From Verrucomicrobiota bacterium (lineage in GTDB: Bacteria; Verrucomicrobiota; Verrucomicrobiia; Opitutales; Opitutaceae): DNA of 64,000 nucleotides. The DNA is taken from NCBI GenBank assembly GCA_023416735.1, contig JAEZGX010000026.1, positions 124,001 to 188,000 on the forward strand, in the 5' to 3' direction. Positions 33,547-42,000 of this stretch are shown piece after piece. The notes below the pieces were generated by a model. The model had not been told where the DNA came from. It ran no database searches and saw only the letters and a list, made by a program, of their open reading frames with translations. Position 1 is the first letter of the stretch. Each line of letters starts with the position of its first letter. Position numbers and translations under genes: made by a program.

Positions 33547-33586
33547 CCGGCCACGGCGGGAGCACGGATGCTCCGGCCGTGGCCGG
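33547..33586. repeat. 18-bp hairpin (REP-like or terminator) after Mn catalase
   Basis: CCGGCCACGGCGGGAGCA and its near-exact complement flank a 4-base CGGA loop; 17 of 18 positions pair. There is no T-run, so it may be a REP-like element rather than an intrinsic terminator. It is the most stable short stem seen in the window. Confidence 0.75.
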
Positions 33587-33662
33587 AATGGTTTAGGGAT
33601 GTCGGGTTCGACGAGATTGGGTTTGAGGTCGCGGCGGTTTGGGGCGATTCGCGGGGGGAGCG

Positions 33663-34358
33663 ATGTTGGTCTCGGAGATATTTTATTCGTTGCAGGGCGA
33701 AGGGGCGCTGACGGGCGTGCCGTCGGTGTTCGTGCGCGCGAGCGGGTGTAATTTGCGGTGCAACTGGTGCGACACGCCGTATGCGTCGTGGAATCCGGAA
33801 GGCGAGAAGCGGACGGTGGCGCAGATCTTGGGAGAAATTCAGAATCATCCGGCGGCGCGGCATGTGGTGCTGACGGGCGGAGAGCCGATGATTGCGAAGG
33901 ACATCCGGATCCTGGCGGATGAGATCAAGCGGCTCGGGCATCACATCACGATCGAGACGGCGGCGACGGTGGCGCCGGGCGGGATCGCGTGCGATTTGGC
34001 GTCGTTGTCGCCGAAGTTGTTGAACTCGGCGCCGGACGAGCGGTTGAGCACGGCTTGGCGAAGAAAGCACGAGCAGTTGCGATGGCAGCCGGACGTGGTT
34101 CGGGCGTGGGTCGATCGCTACACGTATCAGTTTAAATTCGTGATCTCGCGGCCCGAGGATGTCACGGAGATGGAAGGAATGCTGGCGTCTTTAGGGCGGG
34201 ATATTCCGCGGAGCCGGGTATTTCTGATGCCGGAAGGGACGTCGCTGGAAACGATTCGCGGGCGGGCGGGGTGGTTGGGGGAACTGTGCAAGGCGCGAGG
34301 CTATCGGTATGCGCACCGGCTGCATATCGAACTGTATGGCAACACCCGAGGCACGTGA
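33663..34358 (+). CDS. queE: 7-carboxy-7-deazaguanine synthase
   Basis: A 231-residue radical-SAM enzyme of queuosine/7-deazaguanine biosynthesis that forms 7-carboxy-7-deazaguanine. The cluster motif is C29-x3-C33-x2-C36 (GCNLRCNWC), preceded by YSLQGEGALTGVPSVFVRAS and followed by VVLTGGEPM. A GGGGGGAG ribosome site sits just before the ATG at 33663. The gene overlaps the ExoD-like gene by 23 bases. queC, queD and queF are not in this window. Confidence 0.93.
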   Translation: MLVSEIFYSLQGEGALTGVPSVFVRASGCNLRCNWCDTPYASWNPEGEKRTVAQILGEIQNHPAARHVVLTGGEPMIAKDIRILADEIKRLGHHITIETAATVAPGGIACDLASLSPKLLNSAPDERLSTAWRRKHEQLRWQPDVVRAWVDRYTYQFKFVISRPEDVTEMEGMLASLGRDIPRSRVFLMPEGTSLETIRGRAGWLGELCKARGYRYAHRLHIELYGNTRGT

Positions 34359-35043
34359 TTCGAACGAGACGGCGGAGGCGCAAACGAGCGCGACGCTGAG
34401 CGGACAGAACGTGCTGGTGGGGCGGGCGGTGCCGCGGAAGTTGTCGGATGACCTGGGGTTGATCCTGCGGGAGTTTGAAGTGGAGGAAGTGACGCTGCGC
34501 GAGGTTTTGGCGGTGATGCATGGGCGCGGTTATGTGCTGCTCGTGATGTTGCTCGCCCTCCCCTTTTCGACGCCGATTCCGCTGCCGGGGTTGTCGACGC
34601 CGTTTGGATTGGTGATCGCGATGATCGGGGCGCGACTGGCGCTGGGGCAGAAACCGTGGCTGCCGGCGAAGTTGTTGGATACACGATTGGCGCCGAAGTT
34701 TTTCGCGAAGGTGTTTGCGGCGGCGCGGAAGATTTTGCGGGCGTTCGAGTATTTCCTGCGGCCGAAAATGCTGTGGCTGACGCGCTCGGCGGGGATGCAG
34801 CAGTTGCATGCGGTGCCGATCTTGCTGAATGCGCTGATGCTCTTGCTGCCCCTGCCGGTGCCGATGAGCAATGTCGTGCCGGCGTTCAGTATTTTGCTGC
34901 TGGCGGCGGGATTGTTGGAGCGGGATGGGAGGTTTATCGTGGCGGGGTATTTGGCGTTTCTGGTGGGCGTGGGGTATTTCGTGATCGTGGGAACGCTGGG
35001 TGTGGAGGGGCTGGTAAAGTTGTGGGAATGGGTGACGCGCTGA
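34336..35043 (+). CDS. ExoD-like membrane protein
   Basis: A 235-residue protein resembling exopolysaccharide-synthesis protein ExoD. After a polar N-terminus, it has 'LREVLAVMHGRGYVLLVMLL', the proline-rich ALPFSTPIPLPGLSTPFGLV segment and 'IGARLALGQKPWLPAKL' (all diagnostic of ExoD), then hydrophobic helices near the C-terminus. Its precise role is unknown even in the type organism. It overlaps queE by 23 bases. Confidence 0.85.
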   Translation: MATPEARDSNETAEAQTSATLSGQNVLVGRAVPRKLSDDLGLILREFEVEEVTLREVLAVMHGRGYVLLVMLLALPFSTPIPLPGLSTPFGLVIAMIGARLALGQKPWLPAKLLDTRLAPKFFAKVFAAARKILRAFEYFLRPKMLWLTRSAGMQQLHAVPILLNALMLLLPLPVPMSNVVPAFSILLLAAGLLERDGRFIVAGYLAFLVGVGYFVIVGTLGVEGLVKLWEWVTR

Positions 35044-35058
35044 GGAACAATTCGGTGG

Positions 35059-35089
35059 AACCACGAATGGACACGAATAGACACGAAGG
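35059..35089 (+). repeat. AACCACGAAT-type repeat touching a start codon
   Basis: Begins AACCACGAATGGACACGAAT and ends GAAGG immediately before the ATG at 35090, so the repeat provides the purine-rich ribosome-site region of the next gene. Same family as 12327, 48705, 48742 and 61577. Confidence 0.7.
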
Positions 35090-35806
35090 ATGAATCTGGA
35101 TGTTTTGCCGACGCGGGTCGGCGGTGCGGCGGAGAACATGGCCTTGGATTTCCTGCTGTTGCAGCGATATCCGCGGGCGGGTGTGCCGCGGTTTCGGCAT
35201 TATGGCTGGCGGCAGCCGTCGTTTACTTTTGGATACAGCCAGAAGATCGCGTTTGTGCGCGAGCAGCTGCCGGCGGGCGAAAGCTTCGATCTATGCCGCC
35301 GGCCGACGGGGGGCGGCGTGGTGGATCATCGCGACGACTGGACGTTTTCGCTGGTGATTCCGCGGGGGCATCCGCTGGAGGATGTGCGGGCGACGCAAAG
35401 CTATCGGGAGGTGCACGAGTGTTTGGCGGAAGCGTTGAGGCGTCAGGATGTGCCGGCGGCGACGAAGCAGCAGCCGGATCCCCCGCATGCAAGCGGGCCG
35501 CTGGGGCCGGGCGTGTGTTTTCAGCGGGCGGAGTTGTATGACGTCGTGAATACGGCGACGGGCGAAAAGATCGCGGGTGCGGCGCAGAAGCGGAACAAGC
35601 ACGGGCTGTTGATGCAGGGCTCGTTGTGGCGGCCGTCGGTGCGGAAGGCGATCGATGGAGAGCGGTTGCGCGAAGAGTTTGCGGAGTTGCTCGCGCGCGC
35701 GCTCGGCGGCGGGGCGGAAGCGGTGCCGTGGCCGGAGCTGAACGAGGACGAAGTCAGCGGGCTGACGGAGGAGTATTCGTCGACGGAGTGGACGGAGTTT
35801 CGCTGA
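35090..35806 (+). CDS. Lipoate--protein ligase-family protein
   Basis: A 238-residue BPL/LPL-fold enzyme. The signature CRRPTGGGVVDHRDDWTFSL binds the lipoyl/biotinyl-AMP, and the lysine-bearing loop is KIAGAAQKRNKHG with LLMQGSLW after it. Lipoate ligases attach lipoate to E2 subunits and GcvH; octanoyltransferase LipM is an alternative. The ATG directly follows a repeat. Confidence 0.85.
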   Translation: MNLDVLPTRVGGAAENMALDFLLLQRYPRAGVPRFRHYGWRQPSFTFGYSQKIAFVREQLPAGESFDLCRRPTGGGVVDHRDDWTFSLVIPRGHPLEDVRATQSYREVHECLAEALRRQDVPAATKQQPDPPHASGPLGPGVCFQRAELYDVVNTATGEKIAGAAQKRNKHGLLMQGSLWRPSVRKAIDGERLREEFAELLARALGGGAEAVPWPELNEDEVSGLTEEYSSTEWTEFR

Positions 35807-35811
35807 AGGGC

Positions 35812-35838
35812 GGCGGGGTCGGGAGACCCCGCCCTACA
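35812..35838. repeat. 27-base hairpin repeat, copy 1
   Basis: GGCGGGGTC-GGGA-GACCCCGCC with a CTACA tail sits between two convergent stops. An identical 27-base copy is at 51183-51209, also between convergent genes. Here the CTA in the tail is the stop codon (TAG) of the minus-strand rlmD-like gene. It likely serves as a two-way terminator-like hairpin. Confidence 0.8.
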
Positions 35839-37252
35839 TGGCAATCCGGTGCAAGGTGATCACACACTCGAGGTGGCGGGTTTGGGGGAAGAGGTCGAAG
35901 GGTTGGACGGCGGTGAGCTCGTAGCCGGCGGCGAGGAAGTCGCGGAGGTCGCGCATCTGCGTGGCGGGGTCGCAGGAGACGTAAACGACGGCGCGCGGAG
36001 CGAAGGCGAAAAGTTGTTGGAGAAAGACTTGGTCGCAGCCCTTGCGCGGCGGGTCGATGATCACGACGGAGTCGGCGGGCGGAAACGTGAGACCGGCGAA
36101 GATCGCGGAGGCGTCGCCGGCGAGGAAGGTGGCGTTGGCGATGTTGTTGGCGGTGGCGTTTTCGCGGGCGAACTTGATCGAAGTTTCGCTGATCTCGACG
36201 CCAGCGACGCGTTCGAAGGACGGAGCGGACGCGAGGGCGAAGAGGCCGCTGCCGCAGTAGGCGTCGACGAGGAAGCGGGCGCCGGTGGCGGCGGCCTGGT
36301 CGCGGACGTAGGCGACGAAGGCGGGAAGAATGAAGGGGTTGTTTTGGAAGAAGTCGCGCGCGAGGAAGTGGAGACGGAGCGGCGTGGGGGGGATTTGAGG
36401 AAGCGAATGGGGAGGGACGGCGATTTCCTCGGTGATGATGGCGTCGTAGTCGGTGGTGACGGTGCCGGAAGCGTCGCGGAGGAGGAGCGTGGCGCCGCGG
36501 GTGTAGGTGTCGCGTTGGGCATGAACGCGGGCGCGGACCTCGGTGAGGCGGGTGTTGATGGCGTCGGTCGCGATGGGGCAGCGCGGGACGTCGACGATGT
36601 CGAAGCGGGTGCCTTGGCGTAAAAAGCCGATCGGGAAAGTCGGCGAAGGGGGAGGTTCTGGGTTTTGGGTTTTGGGTTCTGGGTTGTGAGTTGAGGAGAC
36701 GGCGGCGGGGACGGTGGATTCTTGGGACGCGATCGTAACGTCGGTCGGAGCAGGAGCGGGATGCAGCGGGCGCGGGGGCTGGAAATGAGGAGTGATCTTG
36801 GAGCGGTAGCCGTAGGTGCGGGGCGAGGCGATGACGGGGGCGACGTCGAAGGTGACGCCGGCCATGTGCTGGAGGAGTTCGGCGACTTGCTGGCGTTTCC
36901 AGTGACGTTGCTGGGTGTAGTCGAGATGCTGATACTGGCAGCCGCCGCAGCGGCCGAAGAGCGGGCAGCCGGGATCGACGCGGTGGGGGGACGGCGTGAG
37001 GGCGGCGACGAGGTCGGCTTCGGAGAAATTCTTGTGGTTGCGGAAGACGCGGGCGCGGACGCGTTCGCCCGGGAGCGTGAACGGGACCATCACAACCCAG
37101 CGGGACGCGGGGTCGTTCGGCAGCGGGACGCGACCGAGGCCGGAGCCGAGGTTGGTGAGCGTGGCGATCTCGAGTTCGATTTCCTGGTGATACGAGAACG
37201 GCTGGTCGTTGAATTTCTTCTTTTTCTTAACCACGAAACACACGAAATACAC
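35834..37252 (-). CDS. 23S rRNA uracil-C5 methyltransferase (RlmD/TrmA family) with repeat-derived insert
   Basis: Up to 472 residues. TRAM domain: ELEIATLTNLGSGLGRVP. The 4Fe-4S cysteines are in CPLFGRCGGC plus the CPI in PRCPIATDA. Methyltransferase core: VDAYCGSGLFAL, FFQNNP, IIDPPRKGCD, the catalytic cysteine in VYVSCDPATQMRDL, and the final HLECVITL. A 45-residue linker (SSTHNPEPKTQNPEP region) is encoded by a TTCTGGGTTTTGGG repeat at 36655-36696. The start codons available (GTG 37252, 37243, 37234) lie inside a CCACGAAA repeat; GTG 37234 is preferred because KKKKKFNDQPF follows. Confidence 0.9.
   Translation of the reverse strand: MYFVCFVVKKKKKFNDQPFSYHQEIELEIATLTNLGSGLGRVPLPNDPASRWVVMVPFTLPGERVRARVFRNHKNFSEADLVAALTPSPHRVDPGCPLFGRCGGCQYQHLDYTQQRHWKRQQVAELLQHMAGVTFDVAPVIASPRTYGYRSKITPHFQPPRPLHPAPAPTDVTIASQESTVPAAVSSTHNPEPKTQNPEPPPSPTFPIGFLRQGTRFDIVDVPRCPIATDAINTRLTEVRARVHAQRDTYTRGATLLLRDASGTVTTDYDAIITEEIAVPPHSLPQIPPTPLRLHFLARDFFQNNPFILPAFVAYVRDQAAATGARFLVDAYCGSGLFALASAPSFERVAGVEISETSIKFARENATANNIANATFLAGDASAIFAGLTFPPADSVVIIDPPRKGCDQVFLQQLFAFAPRAVVYVSCDPATQMRDLRDFLAAGYELTAVQPFDLFPQTRHLECVITLHRIAM
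36655..36696. repeat. GGTTCTGGGTTTT repeat inside the rlmD-like coding frame
   Basis: On the + strand GGTTCTGGGTTTTGGGTTTT recurs in 7-8-base units. On the minus strand it is translated in frame as THNPEPKTQNPEP. It is a quasi-periodic repeat of the style seen between genes, here inside a linker of a methyltransferase. Confidence 0.8.
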
Positions 37253-37306
37253 GAAAGGGACGTAAACGAGCCGGTTTTCTGGCGTGTATTTCGTAGGTTT
37301 CGTGGT
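37229..37306. repeat. CCACGAAA-type hairpin repeat between divergent methyltransferase genes
   Basis: The left arm, 37229-37257 (AACCACGAAACACACGAAAT and on), pairs imperfectly with the right arm, 37283-37306; 22 of 24 bases match around a 25-base loop. Each arm is a chain of CACGAAA units. It spans the divergent promoter region and the start codons of the rlmD-like gene. Confidence 0.85.
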
Positions 37307-37320
37307 CTCCTGCTGCGAAC

Positions 37321-38127
37321 GTGATCGAGAAGATATCCAGTTTGCAGAATCCGCGGGTGAAGCAGTTGGTGAAGCTGCGGGATCGGCGTCCGCGGGACGA
37401 GGCGGGAGTGTTTTTGGTGGAAGGTTATCGCGAGATTCGGCGGGCGTTGGAGAAAGGCGTGGCGCTGGCGGAGATTTATTTTTCGCCGGAGTGGTTTCTC
37501 GGTGAAAACGAGCCGGCGTTGATCGAGCAGGCGCGCGCGGCGGGGGCGCAGGCGGTGGAGCTGTCGAAGGAGGCGTTTGCGAAAGTGGCGTATCGAGAGC
37601 GACCGGACGGGCTGCTGGCGGTGGCGCCGCAATGGCGGCGGGCGTTGGAGGATTTGGCGTTGAAGGCGGAACCGTTTCTTCTGGTTGTCGAGGCGATCGA
37701 GAAGCCGGGGAATCTCGGGACGATCCTGCGCAGCGCGGACGCGGCGGGCTGCGATGCGGTGATCGTGTGCGATCCGGTGACGGATATTTTCAATCCGAAC
37801 GTGGTGCGGGCGTCGACGGGCGTGCTGTTTTCCGTGCCGCTGGTGGTCGAGGAAAGCGCGCGGGTGCTGGCGTGGTTGAAGGAACAGCGTATCCAAACGT
37901 TGGCGACGACGCCGGCGGCGGAGAGGATTTACTCGGATGTCGATTTGCGCGGGGCGCTCGCGGTGGTGATGGGCAGCGAGCAGTATGGGCTGAGCGAGTT
38001 TTGGCTGAAGAACTGCGACGTGCCGGTGCGGATACCGATGGCGGGCCAGGCGGATTCGTTGAACGTGGCGATGGCGACGATCATCACGCTGTTCGAGGCG
38101 GTGCGGCAGCGGGCGAAGGCGGGATGA
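37321..38127 (+). CDS. SpoU/TrmH-family RNA 2'-O-methyltransferase
   Basis: A 268-residue knotted (SPOUT) methyltransferase acting on tRNA or rRNA ribose. A substrate-binding domain (LQNPRVKQLVKLRDRR, VFLVEGYREI) precedes the catalytic motifs EAIEKPGNLGTILRSADAAG, 'NPNVVRASTGVLFSVPL', VVMGSEQYGLSEFW and PMAGQADSLNVAMATII. The start is a GTG at 37321. Its target residue cannot be read from sequence. Confidence 0.92.
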   Translation: MIEKISSLQNPRVKQLVKLRDRRPRDEAGVFLVEGYREIRRALEKGVALAEIYFSPEWFLGENEPALIEQARAAGAQAVELSKEAFAKVAYRERPDGLLAVAPQWRRALEDLALKAEPFLLVVEAIEKPGNLGTILRSADAAGCDAVIVCDPVTDIFNPNVVRASTGVLFSVPLVVEESARVLAWLKEQRIQTLATTPAAERIYSDVDLRGALAVVMGSEQYGLSEFWLKNCDVPVRIPMAGQADSLNVAMATIITLFEAVRQRAKAG

Positions 38128-38129
38128 AG

Positions 38130-38161
38130 GGCCGCAAAGAGCCGCAGAAGGCGCAAAAAGG
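38130..38161 (+). repeat. GGCCGCAAA-type half repeat before a start codon
   Basis: GGCCGCAAAGAGCCGCAGAA and on, ending AAAAAGG six bases before the ATG at 38168, so it contributes the ribosome-site sequence. It is a one-armed relative of the hairpin at 18891-18966. Confidence 0.65.
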
Positions 38162-38167
38162 ACTGAG

Positions 38168-39043
38168 ATGAAAGTGGTCGAGCAGACGATTTTGGGAGAG
38201 GCGGAATGGCGGGGCCGGCGGGCGGCGTATGAGGCGCGGGTGCGGGTGTGGACGGATCCGCATCAGGAGCGGGCGGCGCGGGGGGAGAAGCATCCGGTGT
38301 ATGATTTTTTGTTTAGTTATTATGCGTTTCGGCCGGCGTGGTTGCGGCGGTGGCATCCGGGGCCGGACGTGGTGCTGGCGGGCGAAGGAGCGCGGGAGTT
38401 TCTGCGGTGGGAGGAGTATCGAGAAGTGGACGGTGGCGTAGAGGTGGGCGCACTGCCTGAAAAGAGGAAGGCATTTGTGCAGTGGCTGATGGAGTTATTG
38501 GAAGGCATGCGGGAGCGGCCGGCGTTTTTCGGGTGCTTTGGGCTGCACGAATGGGCGATGGTGTATCGGCAGACGCCGGAGCAGGTGCGGCACAATGCGT
38601 GGCCGCTGCGGTTTCCGCCGGAGGAGCTGGCGCGGATCGTGGAAGGCAGCGCGGTGTGCTGCTCGCATTTCGACGCGTATCGATTTTTCACGGACGCGGC
38701 GCGGCCGTTGAACCGGGCGGAACTGACGCGCGATGGAATGCTGCGGAACGAGCAGCGCGGGTGTCTGCATGCCAACATGGATCTGTATAAATGGGCGTTC
38801 AAACTGGCGCCGTGGACGCCGAGTGAGCTGATCGCCGATTGCTTCGAGCTGGCGCGGGATATCCGGGAAATGGATATGCGGGCAAGTCCGTATGATTTGC
38901 GCGCGCTGGGGTTCGAGCCGATTGCGATCGAGACGGCCGCGGGGCGGGCGGACTATGAGCGGCGGCAGCGGGAGTTTTCGGTTCGTGGAGAGCCGTTGCG
39001 GGAGCGATTGGTGGCGCTGTGCGGGCGGCTGTTGGAAGCGTGA
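38168..39043 (+). CDS. Conserved protein annotated as 3-methyladenine DNA glycosylase in relatives
   Basis: A 291-residue protein with HPVYDFLFSYYAFRPAWLRR near residue 43, 'FGCFGLHEWAMVYRQ', 'RFPPEELARIVE', CSHFDAYRFF, and 'LNRAELTRDGMLRNEQRGCL'. These match a conserved family that is often labelled 3-methyladenine DNA glycosylase, mainly in actinobacteria. No helix-hairpin-helix motif is obvious, so activity is unproven. It lies 40 bases after the SpoU-type gene. Confidence 0.65.
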   Translation: MKVVEQTILGEAEWRGRRAAYEARVRVWTDPHQERAARGEKHPVYDFLFSYYAFRPAWLRRWHPGPDVVLAGEGAREFLRWEEYREVDGGVEVGALPEKRKAFVQWLMELLEGMRERPAFFGCFGLHEWAMVYRQTPEQVRHNAWPLRFPPEELARIVEGSAVCCSHFDAYRFFTDAARPLNRAELTRDGMLRNEQRGCLHANMDLYKWAFKLAPWTPSELIADCFELARDIREMDMRASPYDLRALGFEPIAIETAAGRADYERRQREFSVRGEPLRERLVALCGRLLEA

Positions 39044-39099
39044 AGCGGGGGGGCGGGTTTGCGCTTGGCGGCCCGTGGCGAATTGGCAGGTTGGCGCGG

Positions 39100-42000
39100 G
39101 TGAGCGTTCCAGCTTCACAGAACAAGCGCGCGCGGAGAAAGACGCGGGCGCGGAAGGTTTGGATATTTCTCGCGGGCTGTGTCGTGGGTGCAGCGGGTGT
39201 GGCGGGATTGTTGTTGGCGCCGCCGGTGCAGGGATGGATGTTGCGGAAAGCGGTGGGGATGCAGCCGGGATGGCGGGTGAGTTTCGAGCGATTTGGCGCG
39301 GCGCCGAGTGGCGTGGAGGCGCGCGGGCTGGAGTTTGCGATGCCCGGTGTGGTGGCGCAGGTGGAGCCCTTGATCGTGCGGATTGCGCCGGGGCGTTTGT
39401 TGACGAAGCGCGAGCTTCAGATCGAGCGCGTGGAAGCGCAGAAAGTGCGCGTGACAATCACGCCGTCGGAGCTGGCGGCGAGCGAGTCGGCGCCGTTTAC
39501 GGGCTTGCTGAGTTTGTTGCAGTCGCCGCTCCCGTGGATGATCGACGAGGTGAAGCTCGAAGGAGAGATCGCGGTGCGCGATGGCGACGCGGCGGTGGTG
39601 GTGGGCGAGTTTCGCATCGAAGGCGGCGGGTTGTCGGCGAGCACGCCGGGGGAGTTTGCTTATGAGATGGCGGTGAACTCGGCGTTGTTGCCGCTGGGGC
39701 CGGAAAACAAGGTGCGGAGCGCGGGGACGGTGCGATTGACGCAAACGGCGTCGCATGGCGTGGCGCGGATCGAAGTGAGCGGAGACTTGGCGCTGCCGAA
39801 GTATGGCGAGCTGGAGTTGCCCGCGGGGATGTTTTCGCTGGCGGTGTCGGCGTCGGAGAAAGGCGAGGATTACAGCGGGCGGCTGGAGTTGGGCGCGGCG
39901 GTGTCGGCGGAATTCGAGGCGGCGCTGGATGGAGCGTTGGGGATGTTGGCGGGGCGGGCGGGGTTGAGCGTGAAAGATGGGATGCTGGCGTCGGGAGTGT
40001 TGGGCGAACCGGTGCCGCAGGTGGTGACGGATGCGGAGGCGGTGTTTTCGCTGGATGCGAACAGTGGCGAAGCGACGGCGACGTTGGGCGGCGAAGTCGA
40101 GGTGAAGGAGATGGGGCGGTTGATGCCGGAGCTGGACGTGATGGGGGCGTTCAAGGGGCGGTTCGATGCGGGGGTGGCGCGGCGGGGGGCGGCGGCGATG
40201 GTGGAGAGTTTTGGCCTGGCGATGCGCGGCGAGGGATTGGAGGGCGATGAGCCGGAGGTGCGGGTGGTGTTGGATGCGCCGGTGAATGTGATGGAAATTT
40301 CGGATACGCGGGTGGCGACGGTGACGCTGGAAAGGTTTCCGGTCACGTGGGCGAATCCGTGGTTGGTGTCGGCGGAGGTGGAGTTGGAGCCGGCCGAGTT
40401 TGGCGGCGAGTGGGCGGTGTCGTTTGCGGACGGAGCGGAGCGGATTGTGATGACGCCCGTGCGGCCGAGTGTGGTGGAGCCGGTGGTGTTCAAAGGGCTG
40501 CCGCTGCCGCCGGGGAGGTTTTCGTTGAGTCCCAGGCTGGAGTTGACGAGCGCGGGCGTGCGCGTGGATGTGGCGGATTTTTCGGCGGTGTCCGAAGCGG
40601 GCGAGCGGATGAGTGGGCGGGCGGGGGTGACGTATGATTTCGAAACGGAGGCGATCGGGCTGGAAGGCGAGATGAGCGGGATGGTGCCGACGGTGCCGTT
40701 TTCAGTGACGGCGCAGTGGGCCGGAACGATGACCGGCGACGTGCTCGAGCTGCGAACGCTGGACGTCGAAGGGCGGGAAGAAGGACGTGAGCAGCGGCCG
40801 ATTGAAGTGAAGTTGTTGCGCGCGGTGACGGTGGATTTGGAGAAGTTGAACGTGCCGGCGGTGGACGAGGCGCGGGATTTGTTGCGGCTGAAATTCGGAG
40901 GATTGGCGCTCGGGTGGGTGTCGCAGTGGCTGAGCGATGCGGTGGTGGAAGGATCGCTGGCGCGCGGCGAGTCGGTGGTGAGTGTTGCGGCGGGAGGAAA
41001 GCTGTCGCTGACGACGGAAACGCCGTGGGAAGTCACGGGAGCGGAACTCGCGGTAGGCGGGCGCGAGATGATTGAAGGTCGAGTGGAATTTTCGCCGGGC
41101 GGGGAGTTTTTTGAAAATCGGATCGAAGCGAAGGTCGAGCGTATCGAAGGTTTGGATGCGCGGGGAAATCGCGTGCGAGGGGACGTGGCGGTGTCGGCTC
41201 AAATCGCGGAGAAACGAGCGACGATGGACGTGACGTTGGAGGCGGAACTGCCGGCCTTGCCGGGGAGCGAGGGGACCTTTGGGGCGGTGACGGCGACCTT
41301 GATGGCGAAGGCGCACAACGAGTCGGACACGCTGGTGGCGATGGATGAGTTTGAGTTGCGGGTGAGAAATGCAGAGCGGGAACTCGCGAGCGTGATGGCG
41401 CCGGAGCCCTTTGTGTTTGGGCTGGCGAACAGCGGGACGGCGGTGTTGGCGACGCTGACGCCGTTGCGCGTGAACGTGGGCGAAATCCCGCTGGCGTGGG
41501 CGAAGCCGTGGGTGACGCCGACGGAGTTGGGCGGGGTGCTGGAGCCGTGCGAGTTCGCGCTGACGGGGAAGATGACGAAGTTGTTGGTGCGGCCGTTGAC
41601 GCCGGTGAAGGTGTGCGAGCTGGCGGTGCGGAACGAGGCGGGCGAGTTGGTGCGCGATGCGGTGTTTTCGTTTTTCCCGGGATTGGACCTGACGGTGATC
41701 TGCATGCCGGTGCCGGAATTCATGCTGGTCATGCAAGGGCACGCGCATCTGACGAACGGCGCGTTGGACGTGGCAGGAAAGCGAGCGATGGACGTGGATG
41801 GCGCGCTGCGGTTTTTGGGGAATGATCAGACGGTGCTGCCGAGTGGCGTGGAGCTGACGACGCGGGTGGAGTTGTCGGCCCTGGCGGGCGTGGCGGCGGC
41901 GAAGGCGAGCGGAGTGCCGGCGGAAGGATCGGTGGTGGCGCGGGTGAATGGAGATTTGTTGGGGAAGGCGCCGATCGAGTTTTGGACGAGAATCGAAGGC

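Noticed and set aside
33587..33662. preQ1 riboswitch before queE
   Set aside because: No preQ1-I/II-like conserved core could be drawn in the 76 bases.
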